Shown here in pieces: positions 17,224 to 26,194 of a stretch of DNA of 64,000 nucleotides. Numbering within the stretch: position 1 is the stretch's first letter; each line of letters begins with the position of its first letter. Made by a program: the position numbers and the translations under genes. The notes beneath the pieces are model-generated. The model did no database searches. It saw nothing but the letters and a program-made list of their open reading frames with translations, and was not told where the DNA came from. This stretch comes from Candidatus Nitrosocosmicus oleophilus (GTDB lineage Archaea > Thermoproteota > Nitrososphaeria > Nitrososphaerales > Nitrososphaeraceae), in assembly GCF_000802205.1 (NCBI RefSeq), contig NZ_CP012850.1, positions 2,170,001-2,234,000 of the forward strand, read 5' to 3'.

Positions 17224-18156
17224 CTAATGGTTCTTATTTATTTTAATAGATTTTGCTGGTACCCCTGCAACAATATCTTCATCTACAATGTCATAGATAA
17301 CGGAACTGCCTGAACCCACAATAACTTGATCGCCTATTTTTATCTTGTTTTTTATAGTACTATTTAATCCTAACCAACAATTATTGCCAATGGTTGTACT
17401 ACCGCCTACTATAGTTCCAGCTCTTAGTTCAGTATCTTTTCCGATGGTAACATTATGGGCTATATGACATGATGTCTCAATTTTGGTTCCTTGTCCTATA
17501 ATCGTGTCAGAGAGTGATCCTCGTGCTATAGAACAATTTGCGAATATTTCTACATCGTTTTCAATCACCACTTTACCATGGTGGGGAAATTTTTCTAGTT
17601 CTAAAGTATTATTTGCTCTTTCAAATGCAAATCCATCAGAACCAATAGTAGTATTGTGTTGAATAGAACAGTTATCCCCTACCATACAATTTTGCAAATT
17701 CGCTTTTGATTCTATTATGGTATTATTACCAATAGTACAATTATCACCTATAACTACGTAATCGCCAATATGACAATCTCTTCCTATCTTAGCTGAATCG
17801 GCTATAACCGAATTTTTGGATATACCAACCTTAGGCAGAGCATAAGTAATGCGCTTTGCAAGTCTTGTATATTCAAGTCTAGGATTATCAACAAATTTCA
17901 ATAGTTGTCCTTCTTTTTGAAATTGGTATAGCAGACCCTCCATGCTTTTTTTACAAAGAATCACACCAGTATTTGATTGGGGAATAGAGAGCATACCTTT
18001 GTATTCCTCATATGAACAAAATGAATCCCGATTAGATTTTCCATAATAAAAGGAGGGAAATATTTTTATTGATTTAGAATTTTTTTCTAATTCCTGGCCT
18101 TGAAATGAATAACCTGGGTCGGAAAGGTGTTGAAATAATGATTCAACGGTTGGCAA
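17224..18156 (-). CDS. LpxD-like hexapeptide-repeat N-acyltransferase
   Basis: 310 residues. The first 110 residues resemble the LpxD uridine-binding domain (GVILCKKSMEGLL, LLKFVDNPRLEYTRLAKRI). They are followed by a left-handed beta-helix of imperfect hexapeptides (about residues 115-290: NSVIADSAKIGRDCHIGDYVVIGDNCTIG split over several turns) containing GSDGFAFE and IETSCHIAHNVTIG; the His in IAHNV is the family's catalytic base. In bacteria LpxD transfers a 3-hydroxyacyl chain to UDP-glucosamine during lipid A synthesis. Archaea make no lipid A, so here the substrate is probably another nucleotide-linked amino sugar, perhaps with an acetyl donor. Possible bacterial transfer. It ends 66 bases upstream of a zinc-protein gene on the same strand. 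Confidence 0.8.
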   Translation of the reverse strand: MPTVESLFQHLSDPGYSFQGQELEKNSKSIKIFPSFYYGKSNRDSFCSYEEYKGMLSIPQSNTGVILCKKSMEGLLYQFQKEGQLLKFVDNPRLEYTRLAKRITYALPKVGISKNSVIADSAKIGRDCHIGDYVVIGDNCTIGNNTIIESKANLQNCMVGDNCSIQHNTTIGSDGFAFERANNTLELEKFPHHGKVVIENDVEIFANCSIARGSLSDTIIGQGTKIETSCHIAHNVTIGKDTELRAGTIVGGSTTIGNNCWLGLNSTIKNKIKIGDQVIVGSGSSVIYDIVDEDIVAGVPAKSIKINKNH

Positions 18157-18222
18157 TTATGAAATTCAGCCTCATTTTCGTTCCCTCTATTTGAATCGAA
18201 CTAAACCTGGAACTTGAATAAA

Positions 18223-18444
18223 CTAAAAAGTAAATCTTATCCATCTAATTTCTTTTTGTTTGCAGAGAGGGCAGATCATTTTATGATTGTCTAAGTGGAT
18301 ACTTCCCGATGCTTCAGAGAATGATACTTTCCAAGAGCATTGGTTGCATCTTAGAGCATATTTGAAAGTCGAAATCTTCAAACGCATACCCAGGTCATCC
18401 TTTTCAATCCTTGAATCAATTGAATGATTTAGTTGCAAAGTCAT
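18223..18444 (-). CDS. Small zinc-ribbon-like protein (73 aa)
   Basis: 73 residues with two cysteine pairs, CNQC (about residue 33) and CPLC (about residue 58), separated by about 22 residues that include HLDNHK. This arrangement binds a single zinc ion in zinc-ribbon or C2H2-like folds of archaeal nucleic-acid-binding proteins. It begins with ATG and is oriented like the LpxD-like gene. Function unknown; a role as a small DNA-binding regulator is possible. Confidence 0.6.
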   Translation of the reverse strand: MTLQLNHSIDSRIEKDDLGMRLKISTFKYALRCNQCSWKVSFSEASGSIHLDNHKMICPLCKQKEIRWIRFTF

Positions 18445-18647
18445 AATTAGTTATTACAAAAATTGTAATAAAAGGAATGTTGTATATGATATATTGGAGT
18501 AGTATGCGCAAATAATTCACATTCTACTAGTTTTAGTTTAGCAAGGTCCTACCAAATTTACAATAAAAACAAGAATGGTTAACCGGTGCATCTGCTATTT
18601 TAGATCGATCCTTTCACAATTCCTACAAATGACTGAATGATTGTTGG

Positions 18648-18671
18648 TAATTAATTAATTAATTAATTAAT
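18648..18671. repeat. (TAAT)n microsatellite
   Basis: Six tandem copies of a TAAT/ATTA 4-base unit, located just downstream of the copper protein gene. Confidence 0.85.
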
Positions 18672-18735
18672 AAGAATAAGAAATCATAAAAATTTGAACG
18701 AGAAGTAGAACGAGAATGAGAATAAAAAGAGTTAC

Positions 18736-19086
18736 TTATCTCATCATGTTTCTACATTCTTGGGCACATTTCTTACACATTTCAGCACATTCTTTACATG
18801 CTTCCATTTTGTTACCCATTTTTTCACATTCCATTGCACATGCATCACATATTGTAGCACACATTTCACACATTTGCTTTGAGTATTCGCTACCTCGAGC
18901 CATCATCATTGCTGTCATTGTACACATCAGAGCACAGTCTCTGCACATCATCATACATCGACCCATCATTCCGGCCATTTCGGTGTTAGACATACATTCA
19001 GTACAACAGGCTTCGCACATCATTGCGCATTCATTGCAAGTATCAATACAAGTTTGGTTTTTTTGATTAATAAGAGAAGTGTTCAT
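18736..19086 (-). CDS. csp: Four-helix-bundle copper-storage-like protein (Csp/DUF326), copy A
   Basis: 116 residues with 21 cysteines and more than a dozen methionines. Cysteines occur as CxxxC and CxxCxxxC along four predicted helices (for example CNECAMMCEACCTEC and CDACAMEC), the pattern of DUF326/Csp proteins, where they line the interior of a four-helix bundle that holds many Cu(I) ions. No signal peptide is present, so it should be cytosolic, like Csp3. A TATA box (19108-19118) lies about 26 bases before the ATG, giving a leaderless message. The gene plus 61 bases of upstream DNA is repeated exactly at 27241. Copper matters to ammonia oxidisers because their monooxygenase and electron carriers are copper proteins. 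Confidence 0.9.
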   Translation of the reverse strand: MNTSLINQKNQTCIDTCNECAMMCEACCTECMSNTEMAGMMGRCMMMCRDCALMCTMTAMMMARGSEYSKQMCEMCATICDACAMECEKMGNKMEACKECAEMCKKCAQECRNMMR

Positions 19087-19107
19087 GCATTTAATATCTT
19101 AAAATTA

Positions 19108-19118
19108 TTATATAAATC
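19108..19118 (-). promoter_or_regulatory. TATA box of copper protein copy A
   Basis: GATTTATATAA on the minus strand, centred about 26 bases from the start codon; the copy B gene carries the same box at the same distance. Confidence 0.6.
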
Positions 19119-19198
19119 TTTCTAAAAAATACGTCATTTATGTAAAATATGTGCAAATATTGCGCATATATTGACAAAAAATGTAATATTTATAACAA

Positions 19199-19221
19199 AT
19201 ATACGCAGGATGTGCGTATAT
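19199..19221. promoter_or_regulatory. Operator-like palindrome upstream of copper protein copy A
   Basis: ATATACGCA and TGCGTATAT are perfect inverted arms with a 5-base spacer (GGATG). It lies 80 bases upstream of the TATA box and outside the duplicated block. Related sequences (TGCGCATATAT at 19173, GCGCATAT at 19261, TGCGCATATG at 19852) occur nearby. Confidence 0.5.
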
Positions 19222-19394
19222 CTATTATGTTACTTCAATAAATAGATTGTCAGATATTTAGCGCATATTCAAAATCATCAAAATAGAAGACATTCGTTGA
19301 ATCGGAGTTAAAAATGAAATCCTATTAATTGTAATGTGGTGTAAAAAAAAGAAAAGATGATTTTTTGTCCCGTTTTGGACCTCTAGTGGTATAT

Positions 19395-19667
19395 TTATTG
19401 CTGCCCTAAGGCGTTATTTCCATCGTTTAGATTTAGCAATAAACCTACATTATTCCCTGAGGCTAGATTGTCATTTCCAGAACTTACACTAGATCCTTGT
19501 TCCAATCCTTGAAGTTGTGATATCCCTTGTTCTGCTTCATTAGATTTTTTGTGTTTTCCACCTGCGAATGCTAAATTGTCCTGACTCGTTACTATTGATC
19601 CTATCAAGACGGTTGTGACAAGTATTGCAACTAACCACGTTTTCTTTATGTTGTTTGATTTAATCAT
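19395..19667 (-). CDS. Small secreted protein
   Basis: 90 residues from ATG 19667 (MIKSNNIKKTWLVAILVTTVL). It has a classical signal peptide: basic start, hydrophobic core to about residue 22, and a cleavage-like AFAGG. The mature part is Gln/Asn/Gly/Ser-rich with LQGLEQGSSVSSGNDNL. The frame is open further upstream to 19808, but that part does not look like a protein start and would bury the signal peptide. Short secreted proteins of this kind are numerous in this group of archaea; function is unknown. Confidence 0.65.
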   Translation of the reverse strand: MIKSNNIKKTWLVAILVTTVLIGSIVTSQDNLAFAGGKHKKSNEAEQGISQLQGLEQGSSVSSGNDNLASGNNVGLLLNLNDGNNALGQQ

Positions 19668-19915
19668 ATTGTAGAATTCATAGGTAAAATAAGGAATTTC
19701 AGTGTTGTGACATATGTTACTGCAATTCAAATCTAAATATATATTTGGTAACATATAACATGAAAGAAAAGGATTATGTATGAAAATATTACATAATAAC
19801 GGCGTCAATTACCCCAATTGTAGAGTTCCTACCGAAATTGTGTTTCAACTGCGCATATGATACACAAATTGTGTATTTAAGGTCATGTATATACAATGAT
19901 ACTGTATAATATGGT

Positions 19916-20415
19916 ATGTCTACTAGAGAATCTTTGGAATTTTGGCCTAAATCAGAATTAGTTAGTTCTCAATGGGTTAATGAACATTTACAAGACAGGA
20001 GCGTAAGACTTGTTGAAGTGATTTATGACGCAAAGAACAGTCGTCCGCACCCTGCAGTGCCAGGAGCATCTGTTTTAGACTGGAATGAGGATATTGATCA
20101 AGCTGAGGATGTGGATACCCACAAACAAAATGAAAAACATAATAAACTACTAAAAAAAATTGGTGTAAACGATGAAAATACTACAATAGTGCTATGCAGC
20201 GATTTTAATAATTGGTTTGCATCTATTACTTATTGGATTTTTAAGCATATTGGTCATGATAACGTAAGGTTACTAGAAGGCGGAAGGCAAGGGTGGTTGC
20301 TAACGAATTAAGCAAAATGACTGGTACCTTGAACGTCGACAAAATAGACTATCAAAAAAATATTGATGAAATTCACAGGTCAAAAACAATATCTCGTGAA
20401 CCTGGCCGCAATTAG
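19916..20415 (+). pseudogene. Truncated rhodanese (sulfurtransferase) gene
   Basis: The first 131 residues match the N-terminal, non-catalytic rhodanese domain (SQWVNEHLQDRSVRLVEVIYD, GASVLDWNEDI, CSDFNNWFASITYWIFKHIGHDNVRLLEGGRQGW), then a stop occurs at the end of that domain. Read in another frame, the sequence continues with a linker-like segment (ELSKMTGTLNVDKIDYQKN) up to 20415, pointing to a frameshift and then loss of the catalytic second domain. The equivalent of the active-site Cys loop (CRIGERS in the intact paralogue at 23487) is missing, so no sulfurtransferase activity is expected. A TATA-like TGTATTTAAGG precedes the ATG by about 40 bases. Confidence 0.75.
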
Positions 20416-22302
20416 TCTCATGGTCAATACCCATAAGCATTTCACAAATCTTGATCTGTTGCAGGTATTGATCAATCAGATGGTGTTTTAACGTTATCTT
20501 TGGATATTTTTCTCAGTAAATCAATACATATTTGAAACCTGAGCTGATCCTTTTCATGAAAATATTAATTGTCTAATACTAATAATTAGATAATTGCTTA
20601 AACCTTATTTTGGACCTTATTTTATTTATCAACTTACGATGAGAAGTAAAATCCCCTTTTTTGGATCATATTAACAACTTGAAGTAGCGAAACTTGTACA
20701 ATATGTTTTAGTCAATCTAATTGAACATTAGGGAGATTTTTTTCTAAATGACAATTGTCTCTGATTTTCGTTATTGAAATTGATAGCGATACTCAATCAA
20801 TGCATTTACGCAACATAAACTGAATGCAGAGATAATTTTACAGAGGAAATAGACATCAGAAGGCGTTTACCTAATACCTTACTTTTGTTTTGCATGATGG
20901 ATAAAACGACGTATGGGTGTGTCAGCGGTCAGAAGGATTAACATGGATACCATTATTATGCTGCAAAAATGTTTATGACATAGATGTACTCTACTTTTAT
21001 TTTTCTCCTCATTCCTAATGTAGACGATACTCAGACAAGAGTTTTTTTATAGGTTTATGTTTATTTAGATTGGTTTCTAAATATTGTGGATAGACAGAAC
21101 ATGATGCCGTCGCCCAGAGTGTTACTACCCACAATATTTCGTAAAAGGAACTAGATTGGAACTGCAATGTTTTGTTACATACAAATCTATATAGCAATTT
21201 CTAAAAGTGCAGATTTATAGTAAATAGATAAAAATATTCACATATCCTCAACTTATAGATACTAAATTTATCTAATTTAGAATACAGAATCCTATAAACA
21301 TTAACCTATAAATAATTATGAAACAAGAGTTAGGCTAGGATACTCTTTTCAATACTTTATGGTAAGAATCAGGGCAAATATAAATCCTTTTTATAGTTAC
21401 ATCGAAATCAAATCTCATGTAATACGATTTACCCAATCATTATTAGTGCCATAAGCAAAGATGATTGGTAATATTCTTCTTGTATCGAAAGAAAGTATTT
21501 ATAAATGGTTTTGAAATAAAGTGGGAAGAGATTTGTTTCAGTAGTGATTATAATGAGCCAAATCTCTCATGAGTAATCCCACAATATTTCCTTTGTTTTA
21601 AGGTGGGTGTCTATATGGTCATGAAATGTTGGTATGTGATATATAGCAGAATGGATATTTAGAATTTGTCAAATATGCAGTTTTTCTAAAAATGATAAGT
21701 AAATGGCGTCTAATTTTTGCAATTATCTACAGGCATAGTTGTTTATGTGTTTAATTCCAATTTTCAGTCATAAGAAGAGGATAAATGTATTCTTTTTCAC
21801 GTGATTTGGTGTTACCTGCTTCAAAAAGAGAAGGTTAATCTTATTCATATGATCACCTTTTTTCTATTTATATTGTCTCAAAAAAATAACATATTCGATT
21901 GAAACCAATGTTAGTCCTAGATGGATACTGTTTTCAACATTCTTTCTGAATTAAAACATAGTGAAGTCGGTAACTACAAGAGAAGTGGATGCCGTTCTCC
22001 TCAATTTGAATAAGTCAATGATATGAGTGTATTTGAGGAATAGAAAGAAGGTAAATCGGAATCAAAATAGACCGTGATGATTCTGCAATAATCAATAACT
22101 GCTGTCTGCCAACTATGAAGTTGGTAATTTTTAGTTTTGTCAAAAGCTAAAAAAACCTTTGATAATACTAGAACAAATCTTAAGCACATCTTGTAATTGT
22201 AATGTAAACCTGACAGAAAATGAGAACCCTTCATTGCTAACTTTAAAAGCATAGATCCTTTATTATGGAAGTATGCTTCAAAACTGGAACCTTTTATACA
22301 GC
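20416..22302. other. 1.9-kb gene-poor stretch
   Basis: No supported gene; short frames here lack start signals and do not resemble known proteins. It probably consists of decayed sequence. A short in-frame stretch at about 21960-22023 (MKSVTTREVDAVLLNLN-like) could be a gene fragment but is too short to assign. Confidence 0.4.
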
Positions 22303-23423
22303 CTATTTTGAAAAAACAATGTCTGCAGGTATAATAGAATCCGGAGATATCCATCTTCCTGGCATAATGATCACCGACGCACCTATCGAACAATTAGTTG
22401 AAACCACTGCTCCAAAGTGGTTCTTGCCCGTGTCTATAAGTTTGTCTTTTATCTTGTAGTGGATATTTTTTCTTGTAAGTAGTACATTTGCCGTACCTGA
22501 ATAGCCTCCAAACCAGACGTTCTTTCCTATGATGCTATCAAGGATCACGTTGTGATGGGATATTTTTGTATTTCATGCAAAATAGGATTTTCCTATTTCA
22601 CAATTAAAGCCTATATTGGTCTTATGGCCAAGCATGCTATTCCTTATTAGTGAACCCATCCCGATAAAACTGCCTTCGCCTATGTATACTGGACCTTTTA
22701 TTTTTGCAAAGTCATCGATAACTACATGGTCCTCAATTACACATGGTCCCTCAATAATAGCTGTTTTTGCAAACGTGGCCTTGTTTGATATGGTGGTGGC
22801 CTTTATTTCAAACTTTAGTAACTCCTGAGTAATATCTAGGAATTCCCATGGATGTTGAAACTTAAAGGATTCAAGCGTTGACTTGGTTGAATTACTTCCT
22901 ACTATTGTGTTGTAAGGGTTCATCGACATGAGTTCTTTATTATAAACCGGTGTTATCTGATAATATTGCGATTTTGAAAAATCAGGTTCTGTGCATCGAG
23001 ACTTGGTTGTACTAGTTGTGGCTATTTCTGATGAAGTAAAAGAACCAGCCGCAGACGATGAAAAAATTTCAAATTGGCTATGGGATGTCTATTGATCTTG
23101 TTTTTATTGATCATACTTCCAGTATTATCATCAATAGTGTCATTCAAATTCGAATCAGATTTGCTGTTCCCCTCGTCTACTTCGATAACAGGCAAATTTT
23201 TGAACTCAGTCTGTATTATTGATTTTAGAAAACTCATATTCTTTGGAATTACAACAGAATCTATGCCATAGAGTGAATTTATTATTGGCATGTTGCGAAG
23301 TATGATAGATTTTCCAAACAAGTGTAATGATCTGTTAGAGGGCATCTTGTTCATAATTTCGTCATCTTCATGATCAATAAATGAATAATTATTTGATTGG
23401 GTATTTGTAAAGATTATCTTCAT
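22303..23423 (-). pseudogene. Sugar-phosphate nucleotidyltransferase (GlmU-like) with a frameshift and an in-frame stop
   Basis: Three frame segments join into one protein of about 370 residues. The first (from 23423) has a short nucleotidyltransferase-like core (LFGKSIILRNMPIINSLYGIDSVVIPKNMSF). It breaks in a T-rich stretch near 23070-23090, after which another frame continues with SQYYQITPVYNKELMSMNPYN. The second segment includes HPWEFLDITQELLKF and a left-handed beta-helix (IIEGPCVIEDHVVIDDFAKI). A TGA at 22573-22575 interrupts it in frame, directly after CEIGKSYFA, and the next codons read NTKISHHNVILDSIIGKNV, the expected continuation. This layout is that of archaeal bifunctional sugar-1-phosphate nucleotidylyltransferase/acetyltransferases. 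Sequencing error is the alternative to decay. Confidence 0.75.
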
Positions 23424-23486
23424 TATGTTTACTCTCGATGAATATGACTAGTATATATTAAAAAAAAGAAAAATTTCTTTCCTTTG

Positions 23487-24377
23487 TTAAATCGAATCTT
23501 TCTCTATAGGATTTCCTATCAGGTTTCCCCATTCTGTCCAAGATCCGTCATAGTTTTTCACATCGGGGTAGCCTAACAAATACTTTAAGACAAACCATGT
23601 ATGCGAAGAACGTTCTCCAATTCTGCAGTATGTAATTACTTCGTTATCTGGATGGATACCTTTTGCTTCATACAGTTTAGACAATTCCTCAAATGTTTTG
23701 AATGTTCCATCGTCATTCAATACTTGTGCCCATGGAATGTTACTTGCTCCGGGGATGTGGCCAGCCCTTTGTGCATGTTCAGTGGGATACTCCGGCGGTG
23801 CCGTTATTCTTCCGTGGTATTCATCAGGACTCCTTACATCTACTAATCTAATTTGAAATCTTCTTCTGCTTACCAGAGAATCTTTTATGTCAGATAGAAA
23901 TATCCTTATACTGCTGTCTGGTGCAAAAGATTCACCAAGATTAAACATGCCTTTTGGATAATTAGGTATTTCTTTTGTAATTTCTTTATCCTCTTCTAAC
24001 CATTTTTTTCTTCCACCATTTAACAAGCGAACATCTTTATATCCATAGTATTTAAAAACCCAAAACGCAAATGCGGCAAACCAATTGTTAAAATCGCCAT
24101 ATAATACAAGAGTTTTTGAGTCATCATCTAATCCAAATCTTTGGAGTAAATTCTCATAGTTTTCTTTAGTCAAAATATCTCTCGACAAAGAATGGTTAAT
24201 GTCCTTTTTCCAATCCGCCAAAACTGCGCCGCGTATGTGTCCAAGAAGATAATTGGCTTTAGAGTCGTAGTCCACCTCAATGATTCTGACATTGGGGTCG
24301 CTTAGGTGCTTATCAAGCCATTGGGTTTCTACCAATACTTCAGGATGTTTGTATTCTATTTTTGTTGATTGAGCCAT
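23487..24377 (-). CDS. sseA: Two-domain rhodanese, thiosulfate sulfurtransferase
   Basis: 296 residues, full length. The N-terminal rhodanese domain (about residues 12-130) has YGDFNNWFAAFAFWVFKYYG and lacks a catalytic cysteine. The C-terminal domain (about 160-290) has LVDVRSPDEYHG, GHIPGASNIPWAQVL and the catalytic loop CRIGERS with Cys251, followed by YDGSWTEWGN. The CRxGxRS loop is the thiosulfate-type consensus. The enzyme moves sulfane sulfur from a donor such as thiosulfate to cyanide or cellular thiol acceptors. It is the only intact member among three copies in this window, with broken ones at 19916 and 34436. Upstream, TTTATGCGTAAATAG (about 24446) matches the recurring TGCG motif. 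Confidence 0.92.
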   Translation of the reverse strand: MAQSTKIEYKHPEVLVETQWLDKHLSDPNVRIIEVDYDSKANYLLGHIRGAVLADWKKDINHSLSRDILTKENYENLLQRFGLDDDSKTLVLYGDFNNWFAAFAFWVFKYYGYKDVRLLNGGRKKWLEEDKEITKEIPNYPKGMFNLGESFAPDSSIRIFLSDIKDSLVSRRRFQIRLVDVRSPDEYHGRITAPPEYPTEHAQRAGHIPGASNIPWAQVLNDDGTFKTFEELSKLYEAKGIHPDNEVITYCRIGERSSHTWFVLKYLLGYPDVKNYDGSWTEWGNLIGNPIEKDSI

Positions 24378-24995
24378 ACTTATGTTGGATTACGCTCTGC
24401 TTATTTTTGAACCGGTCCACGTAATTTTGGATTAAAATATGCAATTTATGCGTAAATAGTAGTTACATTGTTGGTCTTAAAATAATGGCTGTTTCAATTA
24501 CGAATGATATTACATATTCATACAAACACCATCAAATAAGATCTTTCAATATTTTTTATTCCATTCTAAACTTGAACAAACTATTAAAGTTAAAAGGTTG
24601 ATATCACAAAGAACGAATTTTTTTAGTGGTTTTTAATTTTTAATAATGTATACTTTGATATGACTATGAAGATATCTCGCGTAAATAGAAAATTTTTCGT
24701 GTATAAAAACAATATTATTACTTTTTGGTCGTAGAATAGGTAGCGCAGTGCTACGACTGTGTAAGAATACTTGTTCATGCAAATTACAGATTAGGGCGAT
24801 TAGGTAAGTTGATTTTCTTCTTCCAAACGTCCTAGTCTGTAATTATGAAAAATTAATGTTAAATTTGATTCCATTTGTCTTACATAAGACAAACGATCAT
24901 AAACTCATTCTCTATAACAAAATCGTTTAGTTAATGCAGGGCATTAATAACCCTCTGCAATTCATAAAAAAGAACATTATGTAATGGATATTGCT
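24378..24995. other. Spacer between rhodanese and permease B
   Basis: No gene. It contains two TGCG/CGCG motifs (TTTATGCGTAAATAG near 24446, CTCGCGTAAATAG near 24675) that share GCGTAAATAG. Confidence 0.4.
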
Positions 24996-25820
24996 TTATT
25001 TATTCTCGATATCATGCTCCTGTCTTAATCCCCATTTCTCTCTTACCTTATCTTCTAGTTTTGCAAAGATTACTTTGTCAAATAGCATTCCTAATGCGAA
25101 AATAGTAATCATAGATGCTATTATGTTATCCATCAGCTGAAATTCTCTACCCACTAACAGTATATGTCCTATCCCTACCGCAGCAGCCATTAGTATTTCC
25201 GCTCCAATCAAAGCGTGCCAAGCAAATGACCACGCTTGTTTTATTCCTATTATTAATGCAGGTGTGGCTGCTGGTATCATTAAATATCTAAATAATGAGA
25301 AACCCTTGGCTCCCATATTTCTTGCAGCCTTTAGATATATGGGCGGTATGTTTCTTATTCCACTATATGCTGAGATCATTACTGAAAATACTGAACTCAT
25401 TATAACTACAAATAATATTCCAATATCATTTAGACCGATAAGCAGGATAGCAAATGGCACCCAAGCAACACTAGGAAAAGACTGCAATCCTACCGCAAAG
25501 GAACTCATTGTTTTTCCAAAACCGCCAAATCTTACCATTGCAAGTCCCACACAAACTCCAATTCCTATTGAAGCAGCAAAACCAATCAAAAGCCTGTAAA
25601 GGGTCATTCCGATGCTTATAGTCAAAGTGCTATCTAGAATTAGGTCATAAAACGATCCTACTACCATGATAGGAGAAGGTAGTGAAACTTTTGGCCAAAT
25701 ACCACTTAAATATGCCAGTTGCCATAGGCCAATAAAAACTGCAATAAATAAAACAGTATTAGCGAAAACTTCCAGATCTACTTTAGTCTTTAAGGGAGAT
25801 TTTTTTTGTAGCTCTAACAT
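24996..25820 (-). CDS. ssuC: ABC transporter permease, SsuC/TauC type (copy B)
   Basis: 274 residues, intact, with the same transmembrane core and coupling loop (AARNMGAKGFSLFRYLMIP) as copy A. The N-terminal cytoplasmic part is shorter (MLELQKKSPLKTKVDLEVFANTV) and unrelated at base level. Protein differences from copy A in the shared region are confined to one patch (DSTLTISIG versus DNTLWVSIG). The stop codon differs (TAA here, TGA in copy A). The ATPase gene next to it (25823) is gutted, so this permease must use the ATPase at 14754 or be redundant. Its open frame, despite decayed neighbours, suggests recent gene conversion from copy A or selection. Confidence 0.88.
   Translation of the reverse strand: MLELQKKSPLKTKVDLEVFANTVLFIAVFIGLWQLAYLSGIWPKVSLPSPIMVVGSFYDLILDSTLTISIGMTLYRLLIGFAASIGIGVCVGLAMVRFGGFGKTMSSFAVGLQSFPSVAWVPFAILLIGLNDIGILFVVIMSSVFSVMISAYSGIRNIPPIYLKAARNMGAKGFSLFRYLMIPAATPALIIGIKQAWSFAWHALIGAEILMAAAVGIGHILLVGREFQLMDNIIASMITIFALGMLFDKVIFAKLEDKVREKWGLRQEHDIENK
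24998..25763 (-). repeat. 766-bp near-identical block, partner of 11932-12697
   Basis: See the partner block: 621 identical bases, a 13-base divergent patch (25619-25631), one more substitution, then identity to 25763. There are no indels. Confidence 0.9.
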
Positions 25821-25822
25821 GA

Positions 25823-26194
25823 TTAATTCGGGCTTAAAAGCGAAATAATTTGTTCATCATCTGCAAGTTTTAGACCTAATTCACAATGGTTAATAAAGAA
25901 CCATTCAGATTCCAATAGTGTTTCTCTTGAAATTGATTCGACTAAGAGATGATCGATTTTGCGCTGAGAAGGGACACTTAGGTCAGGTTCTATATTTAGT
26001 AATGCACTTTTTTCATATCCAAAAGGATCTCCAATAGCAACAAATCCTCCTTTTTTTACCTTTGAACTTAATTTGTCAATGACAGCAAGTCTAGTGGTAT
26101 CATTATTATTGGGAACAAATAATTCCTTTGACATATTTTGAAGATCTAAAAAAGGATTGTTAATAGATTGTAGATGATTCACTAAGTTCGACAT
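25823..26194 (-). pseudogene. Gutted ABC ATPase remnant
   Basis: A 123-codon frame that still opens like the intact ATPase (LQSINNPFLDLQNMSKE, VIDKLSSKVKKGGFVAIGDPFGYEKSALLN). The Walker A is damaged: GDPFGYEKSAL replaces GPSGCGKSTL. Sequence then jumps to the equivalent of the C-terminus (RKIDHLLVESISRETLLESE, compare RSIDHPLVESITREIISES in the intact protein). About 170 residues with Q-loop, signature, Walker B and switch are missing, apparently by one internal in-frame deletion. It cannot hydrolyse ATP. It lies 2 bases upstream of permease B, preserving the original gene order ATPase-permease. Confidence 0.85.

Larger units (their letters stand above)
18736..19147 (-). repeat. 412-bp block identical to 27241-27652
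   Basis: Starts at the stop codon of the copper protein and ends 61 bases upstream of its start codon, including the TATA box. No difference was found between the copies; the flanks are unrelated. Confidence 0.92.

Noticed and set aside
18716-19066. Plus-strand frame of 116 codons, His/Ile-rich, antisense to copper protein A (same at 27251-27571)
   Set aside because: It is the complement of the Cys/Met-rich gene: ATG/TGT codons read as CAT/ACA, giving false His and Ala/Thr repeats.
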